A stretch of 64,000 nt of DNA from an uncultured Prevotellaceae bacterium. Its GTDB lineage: Bacteria; Bacteroidota; Bacteroidia; Bacteroidales; Bacteroidaceae. The stretch is taken from NCBI GenBank assembly GCA_946411565.1, contig CAMKEM010000001.1, positions 89,015 through 153,014 on the forward strand, read 5' to 3'. Below, in pieces: positions 34,002-43,049 of the stretch (position 1 is its first letter; every line of letters begins with the position of its first letter). The notes under the pieces were generated by a model that saw only the letters and a list, made by a program, of their open reading frames with translations, searched no databases and was not told the DNA's origin. Both the position numbers and the translations under genes were made by a program.

Positions 34002-35081
34002 ATGAGAAGAATTTTTACGCTAATATTATCTGCTATACTCACAATAACGGTGTCTGCACAAGATAAGAATCCCGTAGAGAAAATATGCGAAGAGATATAT
34101 TCTGCTGTGCCAGGACTACCTCGTCTTGATGAGAAAACAAAGTCATACAAAGGAAGTGGGGTCATATCATATAATCACACTATCTATTTTGACGGAAGAG
34201 TATTCTGTGCCGAGGATTCTACTGAAAACAAAAATAATAAAGTTCGGAAGAAAATACTCGGTATTATCAGACATAATCTTGACTCATTGATAAAATCATC
34301 AGAGGAAAGTCATCACTTTGAATCTCATAGTCATGACACTGACACTATCAAATATTCCATTTGTTTGTCTAACGGACCTGTTATTCCTGAAAAAATCAAA
34401 TTGGGAGATATCACTTATATTACCCCAGATGATGAGGAAACCGTATCTTTCAATTACACAAGGAACAAATGGAATTACGAGTACAGAGGGTATTATGATT
34501 GGGTGTTCTTGGAATACGAGAAAAATGTAATTCTTCCAAACAAACAAAATCAAGCATTTGACAAGTTGGCATATCTTGGGAAAATAACACCAGTCCTCAA
34601 GCGTAAAGATATAAAATCGTGGGATTTCAAGTGGTCACAACGTGAAGGCTTTGATAGAGAGGCCAACAAAGATGATATACAGTATATGGCTGGCTTTGAA
34701 GATTTCAAGAATGCAGGACAAGTCATAGGAACAATGTATTTCATCCCTAAAGAAAAGAAAGAACTTGCAGAAACTGTACTCGCATCCTTAGACAGCATTT
34801 CACTCAGTTATACGGAGACTAATCCTAATCAGAGTTATGTTTATTACTATAACATGAAGGATTGGGCAATGCGATATACAGAAGGTATGGGGCATAACAT
34901 CAAACTAATGTTTGCCAGAGATCACCAATTTTCAACACATGTTTTCTATGGTGTCACCTCCCAAGGCTACTATGTAGCTGTAGCTGAGACAGAAAAGAAC
35001 TACTGCATTCCAAGAGAATGGTATACCCTAAAGAGTTTCGATAACGGCAAGAAAGAATATATAAAGGGCGCTAAGAAATAG
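34002..35081 (+). CDS. Secreted protein of unknown family (paralogue 1)
   Basis: 359 residues with signal peptide (RRIFTLILSAILTITVSAQ). I do not recognise the family. Shared with the next gene are NPVEKIxEE, RHNLDSL, HHFESHSHDTDTI, IKSWDFKW, GTMYFIPKEKKELAE and the ending WYTLKSFDNGKKEYIKGAKK, so the two are tandem duplicates. The His-rich HFESHSHD stretch could bind metal. Probably the output of the sigma/anti-sigma pair. Confidence 0.75.
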   Translation: MRRIFTLILSAILTITVSAQDKNPVEKICEEIYSAVPGLPRLDEKTKSYKGSGVISYNHTIYFDGRVFCAEDSTENKNNKVRKKILGIIRHNLDSLIKSSEESHHFESHSHDTDTIKYSICLSNGPVIPEKIKLGDITYITPDDEETVSFNYTRNKWNYEYRGYYDWVFLEYEKNVILPNKQNQAFDKLAYLGKITPVLKRKDIKSWDFKWSQREGFDREANKDDIQYMAGFEDFKNAGQVIGTMYFIPKEKKELAETVLASLDSISLSYTETNPNQSYVYYYNMKDWAMRYTEGMGHNIKLMFARDHQFSTHVFYGVTSQGYYVAVAETEKNYCIPREWYTLKSFDNGKKEYIKGAKK

Positions 35082-35134
35082 TAACTTGTTGATAACAAAA
35101 TGGATTCTCATCCATAAAATCAAATTATAAAGTT

Positions 35135-36280
35135 ATGAAAAGAATTATAAATATAATATTATCTGCTATACTGACGATAACGGTTTCTGCACAAGAGAGA
35201 ACGCCTGTTGAAAAGATATGGGAAGAAGTCTTTAACATTACTGGGGCACGTCAAGATTTAAAAATGAAGATAAATAACGGTGGTGGTGCAGTAATGTATA
35301 TTCATAACGGTCCGCTTGGAAAGTATTTTGAATGTTCAAAAGACTGCGGTGGGAACGTTTCACCCTATTGGGCTAATATGAAACCGGAAGAAGTTGAAGA
35401 GTCAAATAAAAGGAACGGAAAAATATTTGATGGAATTTTCAATGCTGTCAGACATAACCTTGACTCGTTGATGGAACTCTCTGAAGATAGCTATCACTTT
35501 GAGTCTCATAATCATGACGCTGATACTATCACATATTCTCTCTGCCTAAAAAACAGCGAGGGCTCCGTAAAAAAACTCAAGATGAATGACGGTTCTATGG
35601 GATTCCCTGATGCGGTAGAGACTGTTTCCTTCAATTTTACGGCAAATACCAAGTCCTGTACATCAGGAAAACATTTCAAAGGTTATGGAACATTGGAATA
35701 TAGCAAGAATGTATTTCTTCCAAACAGGAAAAGCTACTATTTTGACAAACAGCCATATCTGGATATGATAACATCCTTCCTCAAACAAAAGAAGATTAAA
35801 TCGTGGGATTTCAAATGGGTAACGAGCGAAGATTATTTAATGGACAGTAATAATAGAAAGGAATTTAGGTTCATAATTGATAGTGGACACAAAAATGGGC
35901 AAACTTTAGGAACCATGTATTTCATTCCACGAGAGAAGATAAAACTTGCAGATGAAATCTTTACTGCAATTGACAGTCTGACGCTGAATTATACGGATAT
36001 CTATCCGGAACAGAGGTTTCGATACACATATAACGTAAAAGAAGAGTTAATGCGACGGACCAATACTAATGCGCACGATTTGTTTTGGTTGTTTGAAGGA
36101 ACTACGGGCGTTAACAATTTATTTTACAAATCTATACATGTTTATTTGGGCATTACTCCTCAAGGCTATTATATAGCAATAATAGATTCCGAGAATAGAT
36201 TCTGCATTCCAAAGGAATGGTATTGCCTCAAGAGTTTTAATGATGGCAAGAAGGAATATATTAAGGGGGCAAAGAAATAA
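35135..36280 (+). CDS. Secreted protein of unknown family (paralogue 2)
   Basis: 381 residues, signal peptide KRIINIILSAILTITVSAQ. Aligns end to end with the preceding gene, differing by an insertion near residues 40-85 (MYIHNGPLGKYFECSKDCGG) that adds two cysteines. The 53-bp gap and downstream terminator mark it as the last gene of the sigma operon. Confidence 0.75.
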   Translation: MKRIINIILSAILTITVSAQERTPVEKIWEEVFNITGARQDLKMKINNGGGAVMYIHNGPLGKYFECSKDCGGNVSPYWANMKPEEVEESNKRNGKIFDGIFNAVRHNLDSLMELSEDSYHFESHNHDADTITYSLCLKNSEGSVKKLKMNDGSMGFPDAVETVSFNFTANTKSCTSGKHFKGYGTLEYSKNVFLPNRKSYYFDKQPYLDMITSFLKQKKIKSWDFKWVTSEDYLMDSNNRKEFRFIIDSGHKNGQTLGTMYFIPREKIKLADEIFTAIDSLTLNYTDIYPEQRFRYTYNVKEELMRRTNTNAHDLFWLFEGTTGVNNLFYKSIHVYLGITPQGYYIAIIDSENRFCIPKEWYCLKSFNDGKKEYIKGAKK

Positions 36281-36329
36281 ATATTTAGATTATAATGGTT
36301 TTAGGAAGTTGTGACAAGAGGGTAACGGA

Positions 36330-36364
36330 AAGCTTATGTCCGAAATGGACATAAGCTTTTTTTT
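36330..36364 (+). terminator. Rho-independent terminator of the sigma operon
   Basis: AAGCTTATGTCC pairs perfectly with GGACATAAGCTT around GAAAT, followed by eight T. Confidence 0.93.
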
Positions 36365-36408
36365 ATGTCGTAAAAACTCGCTTGATTCACCGTTGTTATT
36401 CCCTTATA

Positions 36409-36516
36409 TGTCCATTATTTCTTCAGTATTTGTCCAATACTTGTCCACTATATGTCCAGTAATTACTGGACATATAGTGGACAACTACTGGACAACGTGT
36501 GGACAAGAAAAGAACA
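36409..36516. repeat. 11-bp period palindromic array (TGTCC / GGACA)
   Basis: TGTCC starts at 36409, 36431, 36442 and 36453 (a decayed unit at 36420). Inverse GGACA starts at 36468, 36479, 36490 and 36501. The centre is the perfect palindrome TATGTCCAGTAATTACTGG followed by ACATA. Confidence 0.93.
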
Positions 36517-36559
36517 AGAAATGGATGTTTCGTTAAGTGTCAGTTAGACGAAATACTAA

Positions 36560-36735
36560 ATGGTCGCACCTTTGGTGCTTAACTGACAATAATTATTCGC
36601 TAAGGCTCATCAAGCTAAAGCAAATTCCCAATCTTACCAATCTTTACCAATAAAATATTAAATTGAAAATTATTGGACTATGATTGGAAAGATTGGGAAT
36701 TATTGTCAGTTAAAAGCAGCTTGCTACTTGCTATA
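36560..36735. repeat. AACTGACAATAATT inverted element (copy 2)
   Basis: GCACCTTTGGTGC then AACTGACAATAATTATTCGC on the left, GGGAATTATTGTCAGTTAAA then AGCAGCTTGCT on the right, with CCCAATCTTACCAATC units inside. Same family as 24950-25330. The gap 36517-36762 contains no gene. Confidence 0.8.
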
Positions 36736-36762
36736 AAAATTCATCGAATAGACTAAGCCTTG

Positions 36763-37326
36763 CTATAGTTTCAGCCAGTTATCAAGCATTGTTTTGCCCT
36801 CGGTTGTGAGGACGCTTTCTGGATGGAACTGAATGCCATGAATATCATATTCCTTATGACGGAGAGCCATTACCTGTCCCTCGTCACTCTCAGCCGTAAT
36901 CTCAAGGCATGAAGGGAAACCGTCCTTGCTAACAACCCATGAGTGGTATCTGCCCATAACGATACGCTTTGGCAGACCTGCAAAGATAGGATCATTACCA
37001 AACTGTGTACCTTCTGTTGCAACACCATGGAAAACATCTGAGAGGTTGGTGAGCTTTGCCCCAAACGCCTCGCCAATAGCCTGATGACCGAGACAAACGC
37101 CAAGCATTGGTTTCTTGCCTGCATAGGTACGGATTACATCAAGCAGAAGTCCTGCCTCTGAAGGGATGCCAGGACCTGGAGAGAGGATTATCTTATCAAA
37201 TTCCTCCAACTGTGGCAATTCAAACTGATCATTACGATATACTGTCACCTCTACGCCCAACTCCTTGACGAGATGAGCAAGGTTATAGGTGAACGAGTCG
37301 TAGTTGTCTATGATTACTATTTTCAT
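36763..37326 (-). CDS. trpG: Anthranilate synthase, glutamine amidotransferase subunit
   Basis: 187 residues. Releases ammonia from glutamine for TrpE. Triad visible: Cys in GVCLGHQAIGEAFG, His and Glu in GIQFHPESVLT. Start set at ATG 37326 (MKIVIIDNYDSFTYNLAHLV). The longer frame beginning MGGVRGWVF is repeat A2 read through and is rejected. Last gene of the trp operon. Confidence 0.95.
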   Translation of the reverse strand: MKIVIIDNYDSFTYNLAHLVKELGVEVTVYRNDQFELPQLEEFDKIILSPGPGIPSEAGLLLDVIRTYAGKKPMLGVCLGHQAIGEAFGAKLTNLSDVFHGVATEGTQFGNDPIFAGLPKRIVMGRYHSWVVSKDGFPSCLEITAESDEGQVMALRHKEYDIHGIQFHPESVLTTEGKTMLDNWLKL

Positions 37327-37493
37327 AAAGACCCACCCCCTTACCCCTCCCATAAAGGGAGGGGAGTGATTACACTTTTTCGTTAGCGGGGGGTACGCTT
37401 TTAATTGTTTATTATTTATTAATTAAGACCTTCCCTTTTAGCAGAAAATACGATCTACTCCCCTCCCTTTATGGGAGGGGCTGGGGGTGGGTC
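37327..37493. repeat. Family A pair (A2) at the trpE-trpG junction
   Basis: Left arm 37327-37368, interior with CGTTAGCGGGGGGTACGC and AT-rich heptamers, right arm 37452-37493. It occupies every base between the trpE stop and the trpG start. Confidence 0.93.
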
Positions 37494-38900
37494 TTATAAT
37501 TCTTCCGCAATTCCTATAGCCTTACGCAACGCGCCAAGCTTATTGTTCACTTCCTGAAGCTCATACTCCTCATTACTCTTGGCAACTATGCCACCACCTG
37601 CCTGGAACCAGAGTTCACCATTACGGCTAACGAAGGTACGGATGGTGATTGCCTGATTCAGAGAGCGGTCGAAACCTATGAAGCCGATACAGCCACCGTA
37701 TGCACCACGATTGTGTGGCTCAAGCTCTGAGATAATCTGCATGGCACGAACCTTTGGAGCACCAGAGAGAGTACCCGCTGGGAAGGTATCAATAAATGCC
37801 TTGATTGGATCTGCGCCCTTGTCGAGAGTTCCAGAAACACGACTCACAAGATGAATGACGTGTGAATAGAACTGCATATCCTTGTAGAAATCCACATGCA
37901 CGCCATGACAGTTGCGCGAAAGGTCGTTACGGGCAAGGTCAACAAGCATAACGTGCTCTGCATTCTCCTTTGGATCATTACGCAGATACTCAGCATTCTT
38001 ACGATCCTGCTCAGCATTACCCGTGCGTTTTGTAGTTCCTGCAATTGGATCAATGAAAGCCTGATACTCATCACCCTTCTTCTCTATTCGGCAATGTGTT
38101 TCTGGAGAAGAACCGAAGATGCGGAAGCCTCCAAAGTCGAAGTAGAAGAGGTATGGTGAAGGGTTGATGCTACGGAGAGCACGATAGAGCTTGAAGTCGT
38201 CACCCTCATATTTCTGTTTAAAGCGACGGGCAAGCACTATCTGGAATACATCACCACGCAGACAATGCTTTATGCCCTGACGGATATTCGCCTTATGCTC
38301 CTCGTCTGTAAGGGTGGAGGTATAGTCGCCTACCGGGTGGAATCCATAGGCACGAATCTGACGGTTATTGATATCTTTCTCAAGTACATCAAGGTCATCT
38401 GGCTCACCCTCGCTAAGAAGCTCAATAATGATCATCTCATTACGGAAATGGTCGAAAACTACGACATCCTTATAAAGGATATAGAGAAGGTCAGGAGCAT
38501 CGTTCTTTGCCTGTGTCTCGTCCTTTACGTTGATATTCTCGAAATAGCGCACGGCATTGAATGAGGTATAGCCGAAGAGTCCGCAGTTCTCGCTGTTCTC
38601 ACCCTCAATCTGGAAAGAAGAGAGGAACTCATTGATGAGCTGAGCCGAACCATACTCCTTAGTTATCTCATGCTGCACCTGTGTGCCGTCAGGATATTTG
38701 CAAACACCCATGCCATGCTCGATAGACACGCTACCGATAGGATGTACACCGATGAATGAACGTGAGTTCTCGCCACCGTGATAGTCAGAGCACTCCATTA
38801 GTGCCGACATTGGGTAGTCATCACGTATCTTCATATATGCAGATACCGGGGTATTCAAGTCGCCGAGTATCTTTTTTGAAGCGGTATGATATTTGTACAT
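37494..38900 (-). CDS. trpE: Anthranilate synthase component I
   Basis: 468 residues. Chorismate-binding motifs are present: DPIAGTTKRTGN, ENAEHVMLVDLARNDL, GTLSGAPKVRAMQIISELE and GGCIGFIGFD, and the LF region GLFGYTSFNAV is intact. An N-terminal segment with tryptophan-feedback type LLESS is not obvious, so feedback control cannot be judged. Upstream is trpB across a period-7 repeat. Confidence 0.96.
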   Translation of the reverse strand: MYKYHTASKKILGDLNTPVSAYMKIRDDYPMSALMECSDYHGGENSRSFIGVHPIGSVSIEHGMGVCKYPDGTQVQHEITKEYGSAQLINEFLSSFQIEGENSENCGLFGYTSFNAVRYFENINVKDETQAKNDAPDLLYILYKDVVVFDHFRNEMIIIELLSEGEPDDLDVLEKDINNRQIRAYGFHPVGDYTSTLTDEEHKANIRQGIKHCLRGDVFQIVLARRFKQKYEGDDFKLYRALRSINPSPYLFYFDFGGFRIFGSSPETHCRIEKKGDEYQAFIDPIAGTTKRTGNAEQDRKNAEYLRNDPKENAEHVMLVDLARNDLSRNCHGVHVDFYKDMQFYSHVIHLVSRVSGTLDKGADPIKAFIDTFPAGTLSGAPKVRAMQIISELEPHNRGAYGGCIGFIGFDRSLNQAITIRTFVSRNGELWFQAGGGIVAKSNEEYELQEVNNKLGALRKAIGIAEEL

Positions 38901-38982
38901 TTTTTGAAAAGATTAAAGATTAGAGAGTAAAGGGTAATGTAGATAGTATCATCATTCTACATTACACTTTCAACTTTACACT
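38901..38982. repeat. Inverted period-7 array at the trpB-trpE junction
   Basis: gagagta, aagggta, atgtaga and inverse tctacat, tacactt, tcaactt, tacactt, taccct. Related to the arrays at 5608 and 14056. Confidence 0.8.
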
Positions 38983-40179
38983 TTACCCTATCTCATTCTG
39001 ATGCGCGAGATAAGTATCCAAATCCTTATCACCTCTACCAGAGACGGTGAGAACTACAACATCGTCCTTCTTGAACTGACCTGCCACCTTTGGAAGGAGT
39101 GCGAGGGCATGAGCAGACTCAAGGGCTGGGATGATACCCTCAAGGCGTGTAAGCTCGAAGGCTGCACGAAGCGCCTCATCGTCATTAGCTGGAACTACCT
39201 GCGCACGACCAGTTTCATAGAGGTTACAATGCATAGGACCTGTGCCTGGATAGTCAAGACCCGCAGAGATTGAGTAAGGCTCAATGATCTGACCATCCTC
39301 AGTCTGCATCAGCTTGATCTTTGAACCGTGGAGAATTCCAGTAGTGCCTACCTGCATACTTGCAGCTGTCTTATCGGTATCCACACCAAGACCACCTGCC
39401 TCACCGAGGATAATCTTCACGCGCTCATCGTCGAGGTAGTGATAGATAGTGCCAGCTGCATTAGAGCCACCACCTACGCAAGCCATGAGGTAGTCAGGAT
39501 AGTTACGACCAATCTTCTCCTCTAACTGCCATTTTATTTCCTCAGAAATAACGCTCTGGAGCTTTGCAACCATCTCAGGATATGGGTGTGGGCCAACAGT
39601 TGAACCAATGATATAGAATGTATCAGAAGGGTGACAGCACCAGTCGCGGATAGCCTCGTTAGTACCATCTTTCAGGGTTTTGTTACCACTCTGAACAGGC
39701 ACGACGGTAGCACCGAGCATCTTCATACGCTCAACATTAACGTGCTGACGCTGAACATCGAGAGCACCCATATAAACCGTGCAAGGCATATTCATGAGGG
39801 CACAAGCCGTAGCAGTAGCCACGCCATGCTGTCCCGCGCCTGTCTCAGCGATAATACGTGTCTTACCCATCTTCTTTGCTATGAGAATCTGACCGAGCGC
39901 GTTGTTAATCTTATGCGCTCCCGTGTGGTTCAAGTCCTCGCGCTTCAGGTAGAGCTGACATCCGTACTTCTCGCTCATACGCTTTGCAAAATAGAGAGGT
40001 GAAGGGCGACCAACATAATCGCGCAGAAGGGCATGATATTCCTTCTTGAACTCCTCGCTCTCGATGATAGGGAGGTACGCATTCTTCAAGTCCTCCACTG
40101 TCTTATATAATATCTCAGGGATGTAGGCACCACCATAGTTGCCGTAGAATCCCAGGTCGTTTACTGTGTATTTGCTCAT
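38983..40179 (-). CDS. trpB: Tryptophan synthase beta chain
   Basis: 398 residues. PLP-binding lysine in [15 protein letters not shown], the serine-site [12 protein letters not shown] loop, glycine-rich GGGSNAAG phosphate cup, and the [11 protein letters not shown] region identify the trpB1 type that partners TrpA. Followed by trpE and preceded by trpA in the same transcript. Confidence 0.97.
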   Translation of the reverse strand: MSKYTVNDLGFYGNYGGAYIPEILYKTVEDLKNAYLPIIESEEFKKEYHALLRDYVGRPSPLYFAKRMSEKYGCQLYLKREDLNHTGAHKINNALGQILIAKKMGKTRIIAETGAGQHGVATATACALMNMPCTVYMGALDVQRQHVNVERMKMLGATVVPVQSGNKTLKDGTNEAIRDWCCHPSDTFYIIGSTVGPHPYPEMVAKLQSVISEEIKWQLEEKIGRNYPDYLMACVGGGSNAAGTIYHYLDDERVKIILGEAGGLGVDTDKTAASMQVGTTGILHGSKIKLMQTEDGQIIEPYSISAGLDYPGTGPMHCNLYETGRAQVVPANDDEALRAAFELTRLEGIIPALESAHALALLPKVAGQFKKDDVVVLTVSGRGDKDLDTYLAHQNEIG

Positions 40180-40183
40180 AATA

Positions 40184-40262
40184 ATTTTAAATGTTTAAAT
40201 GAAAAATGAAAAGCGAAAAATACAAATTAGCATTTTTCATTTTATTATTTTTCATTTTTCAA
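40184..40262. repeat. Inverted period-7 array at the trpA-trpB junction
   Basis: aaatgaa, aaatgaa, aagcgaa, aaataca and inverse tttttca, ttttatt, atttttc, atttttc. It fills the complete gap. Confidence 0.8.
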
Positions 40263-41042
40263 TTATTTAGAAAGCGCCTCAAACAAATTATCCAATGCCT
40301 TGTCTGCATCTCCGTTTGCCTGCTCAAGAAGCTGCACGAACTTACTTCCGATGATTGCTCCAGCGGCATTTGCCTGTGACGATTCAAGCGTCTGCTTGTT
40401 GCTTATGCCGAAGCCTATCATGCGAGGGTTGCGGAGATTCATGGCGTTGATGCGCTGGAAATATTCCTGCTTAGCCTCATCGAATGACTTCTGTGCACCC
40501 GTAGTGCTTGCCGATGACACCATATACACGAATCCATCGGTATGCTCGTCGATGAAGCGAATGCGCTCATCTGATGTCTCTGGGGTGATGAGCATGATGA
40601 TACGGATATCATATTTGTCAGCTACAGGCTTAACCTGCTCCATATAGTCCTTGAAAGGAAGGTCAGGAATGATAGCACCACTAACTCCACACTCCACACA
40701 ACTCTTGCAGAACTCCTCTATGCCATACTGCAACACCACGTTAAGGTAGCCCATGAGCACGAGTGGCATCTTCACCTCATCCTTGATAGCCTTTAGCTGT
40801 GAGAAGAGAATACGGAGCGACATACCATTACGGAGTGCCTTGGTAGCAGCATCCTGAATAACAGGACCGTCAGCCATTGGGTCGCTGAAAGGTATTCCGA
40901 CCTCAACCATATCAATGCCGTGACGCTCCATTGACTTAATCACATCCCCTGTTCCCTCAAGTGTAGGACATCCTGCACAGAAATAGAGAGAAAGGATCTT
41001 ACGGTCTTTTGCAGAAGCAAATAATTGATTAATTTTATTCAT
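40263..41042 (-). CDS. trpA: Tryptophan synthase alpha chain
   Basis: 259 residues. Catalytic Glu in MVEVGIPFSDPMADGPVIQ and the Asp in IPDLPFKDYMEQ are present, plus VSSASTTGAQ and GFGISNKQ of the phosphate site. Start at ATG 41042; the longer reading MGVGLY comes from repeat A3. Confidence 0.96.
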   Translation of the reverse strand: MNKINQLFASAKDRKILSLYFCAGCPTLEGTGDVIKSMERHGIDMVEVGIPFSDPMADGPVIQDAATKALRNGMSLRILFSQLKAIKDEVKMPLVLMGYLNVVLQYGIEEFCKSCVECGVSGAIIPDLPFKDYMEQVKPVADKYDIRIIMLITPETSDERIRFIDEHTDGFVYMVSSASTTGAQKSFDEAKQEYFQRINAMNLRNPRMIGFGISNKQTLESSQANAAGAIIGSKFVQLLEQANGDADKALDNLFEALSK

Positions 41043-41046
41043 ATAT

Positions 41047-41247
41047 AGACCCACCCCCAACCCCTCCCATAAAGGGAGGGGAGTAATTACAATTACTCGT
41101 TAGCGGGGGGTACGCTTTTTATTTGTTTTACCTATTTTATTATTTTAATATCGACCTTCCTTTAAGCAGATATTATTCGCAAGCTCATCAGCTTCGCAGT
41201 TTCTATCTACTCCCCTCCCTTTATAGGAGGGGCTGGGAGAGGGTCTG
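41047..41247. repeat. Family A pair (A3) at the trpF-trpA junction
   Basis: Left arm 41047-41085, right arm 41206-41247. The interior carries CGTTAGCGGGGGGTACGC and the nested module GCAAGCTCATCAGCTTCGC. The right arm encodes the TrpF C-terminus and stop. Confidence 0.93.
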
Positions 41248-41907
41248 TTGTATGAAGGTTCTCAACTTCTCCACATCCTTCATCGCTGGCTCCATCTCGA
41301 ACTTCGAGTTGAGGTCAATGCCAACGCACATCGGATGCTTGAAAGCCTTCACGCGCTCCACGTCATCTGGTCCGATTCCTCCAGAGAGCAAGAACGGGAT
41401 ATTACCGTCATACTCCTCAAGTACCGACCAGTCGAACTGCTCACCACTACCGCCCACGCACTTGCATTTCGTGTCGAAAAGCAGCATGTCAGCATGTCCC
41501 TCGTACTCACGCCATCGCTTCACATCATCGGCTTCACGTATGCTCAATGCCTTGATAATCTTGACATCTGGCGCAATATCAGGAATGAGCGTTGCCTTGA
41601 GGTTATCAATCATCACAGCCGACTCATTTCCATGCAGTTGCACATAGTCAAGCTTAAAGTTATAGACGCGCGTCACGATGTTCTGAGGCATATCATCTAC
41701 GAACACACCCACATATTTCACATCCGACTGCTTGCCATCGAGCATCCCCGTACTCACGCGGTCAGGAATGATACCTGCACGCGATGAAATCTGAGACACA
41801 TACCTCGGGCTCTTCGGCCAGAAGATAAAACCCATAAGGTCAATTCCAAGCTTCGACACCTCCGCTATGTTCTGAGGGTCGCGCATTCCGCAAACTTTTA
41901 TAATCAT
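41221..41907 (-). CDS. trpF: Phosphoribosylanthranilate isomerase
   Basis: 228 residues. Catalytic Cys in KVCGMRDPQNIAEV at the N-terminus, Asp in GVFVDD, then LQLHG, DTKCKCVGGSGEQFDWS and LSGGIGPDDVE. Start at ATG 41907; the longer frame with SNYSPPFMGGVRGWVF is repeat A4 and is rejected. The last eight residues (QTLSQPLL) and the TAA come from repeat A3. Confidence 0.94.
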   Translation of the reverse strand: MIIKVCGMRDPQNIAEVSKLGIDLMGFIFWPKSPRYVSQISSRAGIIPDRVSTGMLDGKQSDVKYVGVFVDDMPQNIVTRVYNFKLDYVQLHGNESAVMIDNLKATLIPDIAPDVKIIKALSIREADDVKRWREYEGHADMLLFDTKCKCVGGSGEQFDWSVLEEYDGNIPFLLSGGIGPDDVERVKAFKHPMCVGIDLNSKFEMEPAMKDVEKLRTFIQQTLSQPLL

Positions 41908-42105
41908 AAAGACCCACCCCCTGACCCCTCCCATAAAGGGAGGGGAGTAGTTACTACCTTCGTTAGCGGGGGGCACGCTTTTTTATTTGTTTATTATCAA
42001 TTCATTATAACCTTCCTCCATAAGCAGACATTATTCGCAAGCTCATCAGCTTCGCAGTTTCTATCTACTCCCCTCCCTTTATGGGAGGGGCTGGGGGAGG
42101 GTCTG
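41908..42105. repeat. Family A pair (A4) at the trpC-trpF junction
   Basis: Left arm 41908-41950, right arm 42064-42105. Interior as in A3, including the GCAAGCTCATCAGCTTCGC module at 42031-42060. The right arm encodes the TrpC C-terminus and stop. Confidence 0.93.
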
Positions 42106-42891
42106 TTCTATAAATGCCTTCAGCGCCTTCCCCGGCTCTTCCGTCTTCATGAAGTTCTCACCGATAAGGAAGCCATTGAAGCCCGCCTGACGCAGCTCTC
42201 GAACCGTATTTGGTTCGGAAATGCCGCTCTCACTAACCTTGCACGCATCCTTCGGAAGAAGCTCAGCCAGACGGAAGGAATTCTCCACCTTAGTGATAAA
42301 GGTGCCGAGGTTACGGTTATTTATTCCGCACATATCAGGCCCCAGCACTACATACTCAAGCTCTGTCTCGCTATGCATCTCAAGAAGAACCTCAAGCTGA
42401 AGGTCATGCGCCTTGTTGAGAAGGTCACGGCACTCGCTCTTCTTCAGATCGGCTGCAATGAGCAGAACAGCAGAAGCCCCACAAAGGCGAGCCTGATAAA
42501 GCTGATACTCATCAATCACGAAATTCTTGTAAAGAACAGGAATCGTAACACCCGACTTTCGCGCTATGCGGATGAAGTCATCACAACCACCAAAGTACTT
42601 CGTATCAGTAAGAATACTCAAAGCTGAAGCCCCGTTCTCCTGATATGAAAGAGGAATGACATCTGCCCTACCCTCTTCTTTTATCCATCCCTTGGAAGGC
42701 GACTTGCGCTTGAACTCGGAAATGATACCCGAATCCGATGCCATCAACGCGCCACGCATCGAAGGCACCACCGCCCCCTCATCCATCACCTTCTCCACCT
42801 TTGCAGCAAGGTCACGGAACGACAATTCCTTCTTGAACTGCTCTACCTCTATTCGCTTGTGAGCGATTATCTCGTCTAAAATATCTGACAT
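42079..42891 (-). CDS. trpC: Indole-3-glycerol-phosphate synthase
   Basis: 270 residues. Catalytic lysines in ISEFKRKSPSKG and VLYKNFVID, GCDDFI, CGINNRNLGTF, and SESGISEPNTVRELRQAGFNGFLIGENFM at the phosphate site. The final QTLPQPLP and TAA come from repeat A4, in the same way as trpF. Preceded by trpD across a family B pair. Confidence 0.95.
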   Translation of the reverse strand: MSDILDEIIAHKRIEVEQFKKELSFRDLAAKVEKVMDEGAVVPSMRGALMASDSGIISEFKRKSPSKGWIKEEGRADVIPLSYQENGASALSILTDTKYFGGCDDFIRIARKSGVTIPVLYKNFVIDEYQLYQARLCGASAVLLIAADLKKSECRDLLNKAHDLQLEVLLEMHSETELEYVVLGPDMCGINNRNLGTFITKVENSFRLAELLPKDACKVSESGISEPNTVRELRQAGFNGFLIGENFMKTEEPGKALKAFIEQTLPQPLP

Positions 42892-42904
42892 ATGACCAAC
42901 ACAC

Positions 42905-43042
42905 AGCCCCTCACCCGCCCTATGGGCACCCTTTCCCCAAAGGGCGAGGGAAAAGTTACCATTCTTCCCTTAAGGTTTCATTAGTAATATCTCCCTCGCC
43001 CCCTGGGGAGAGGGTGTCACGTAGTGACGGGTGAGGGGCTGT
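42905..43042. repeat. Family B pair (B6) at the trpD-trpC junction
   Basis: Left arm 42905-42956 (GCCC-TAT-GGGC subtype) and right arm 42991-43042 (GTCAC-GTA-GTGAC subtype), with a short interior. The inner hairpins of the two arms differ. Confidence 0.9.
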
Positions 43043-43049
43043 TCTTTTA

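Noticed and set aside
37327..37353. Longer trpG beginning MGGVRGWVF
   Set aside because: The nine extra residues are the family A arm; family alignment starts at MKIVIIDNYDS.
41908..41976. Longer trpF beginning MPPANEGSNYSPPF
   Set aside because: Repeat A4 read through; the conserved start is MIIKVCGMRD.
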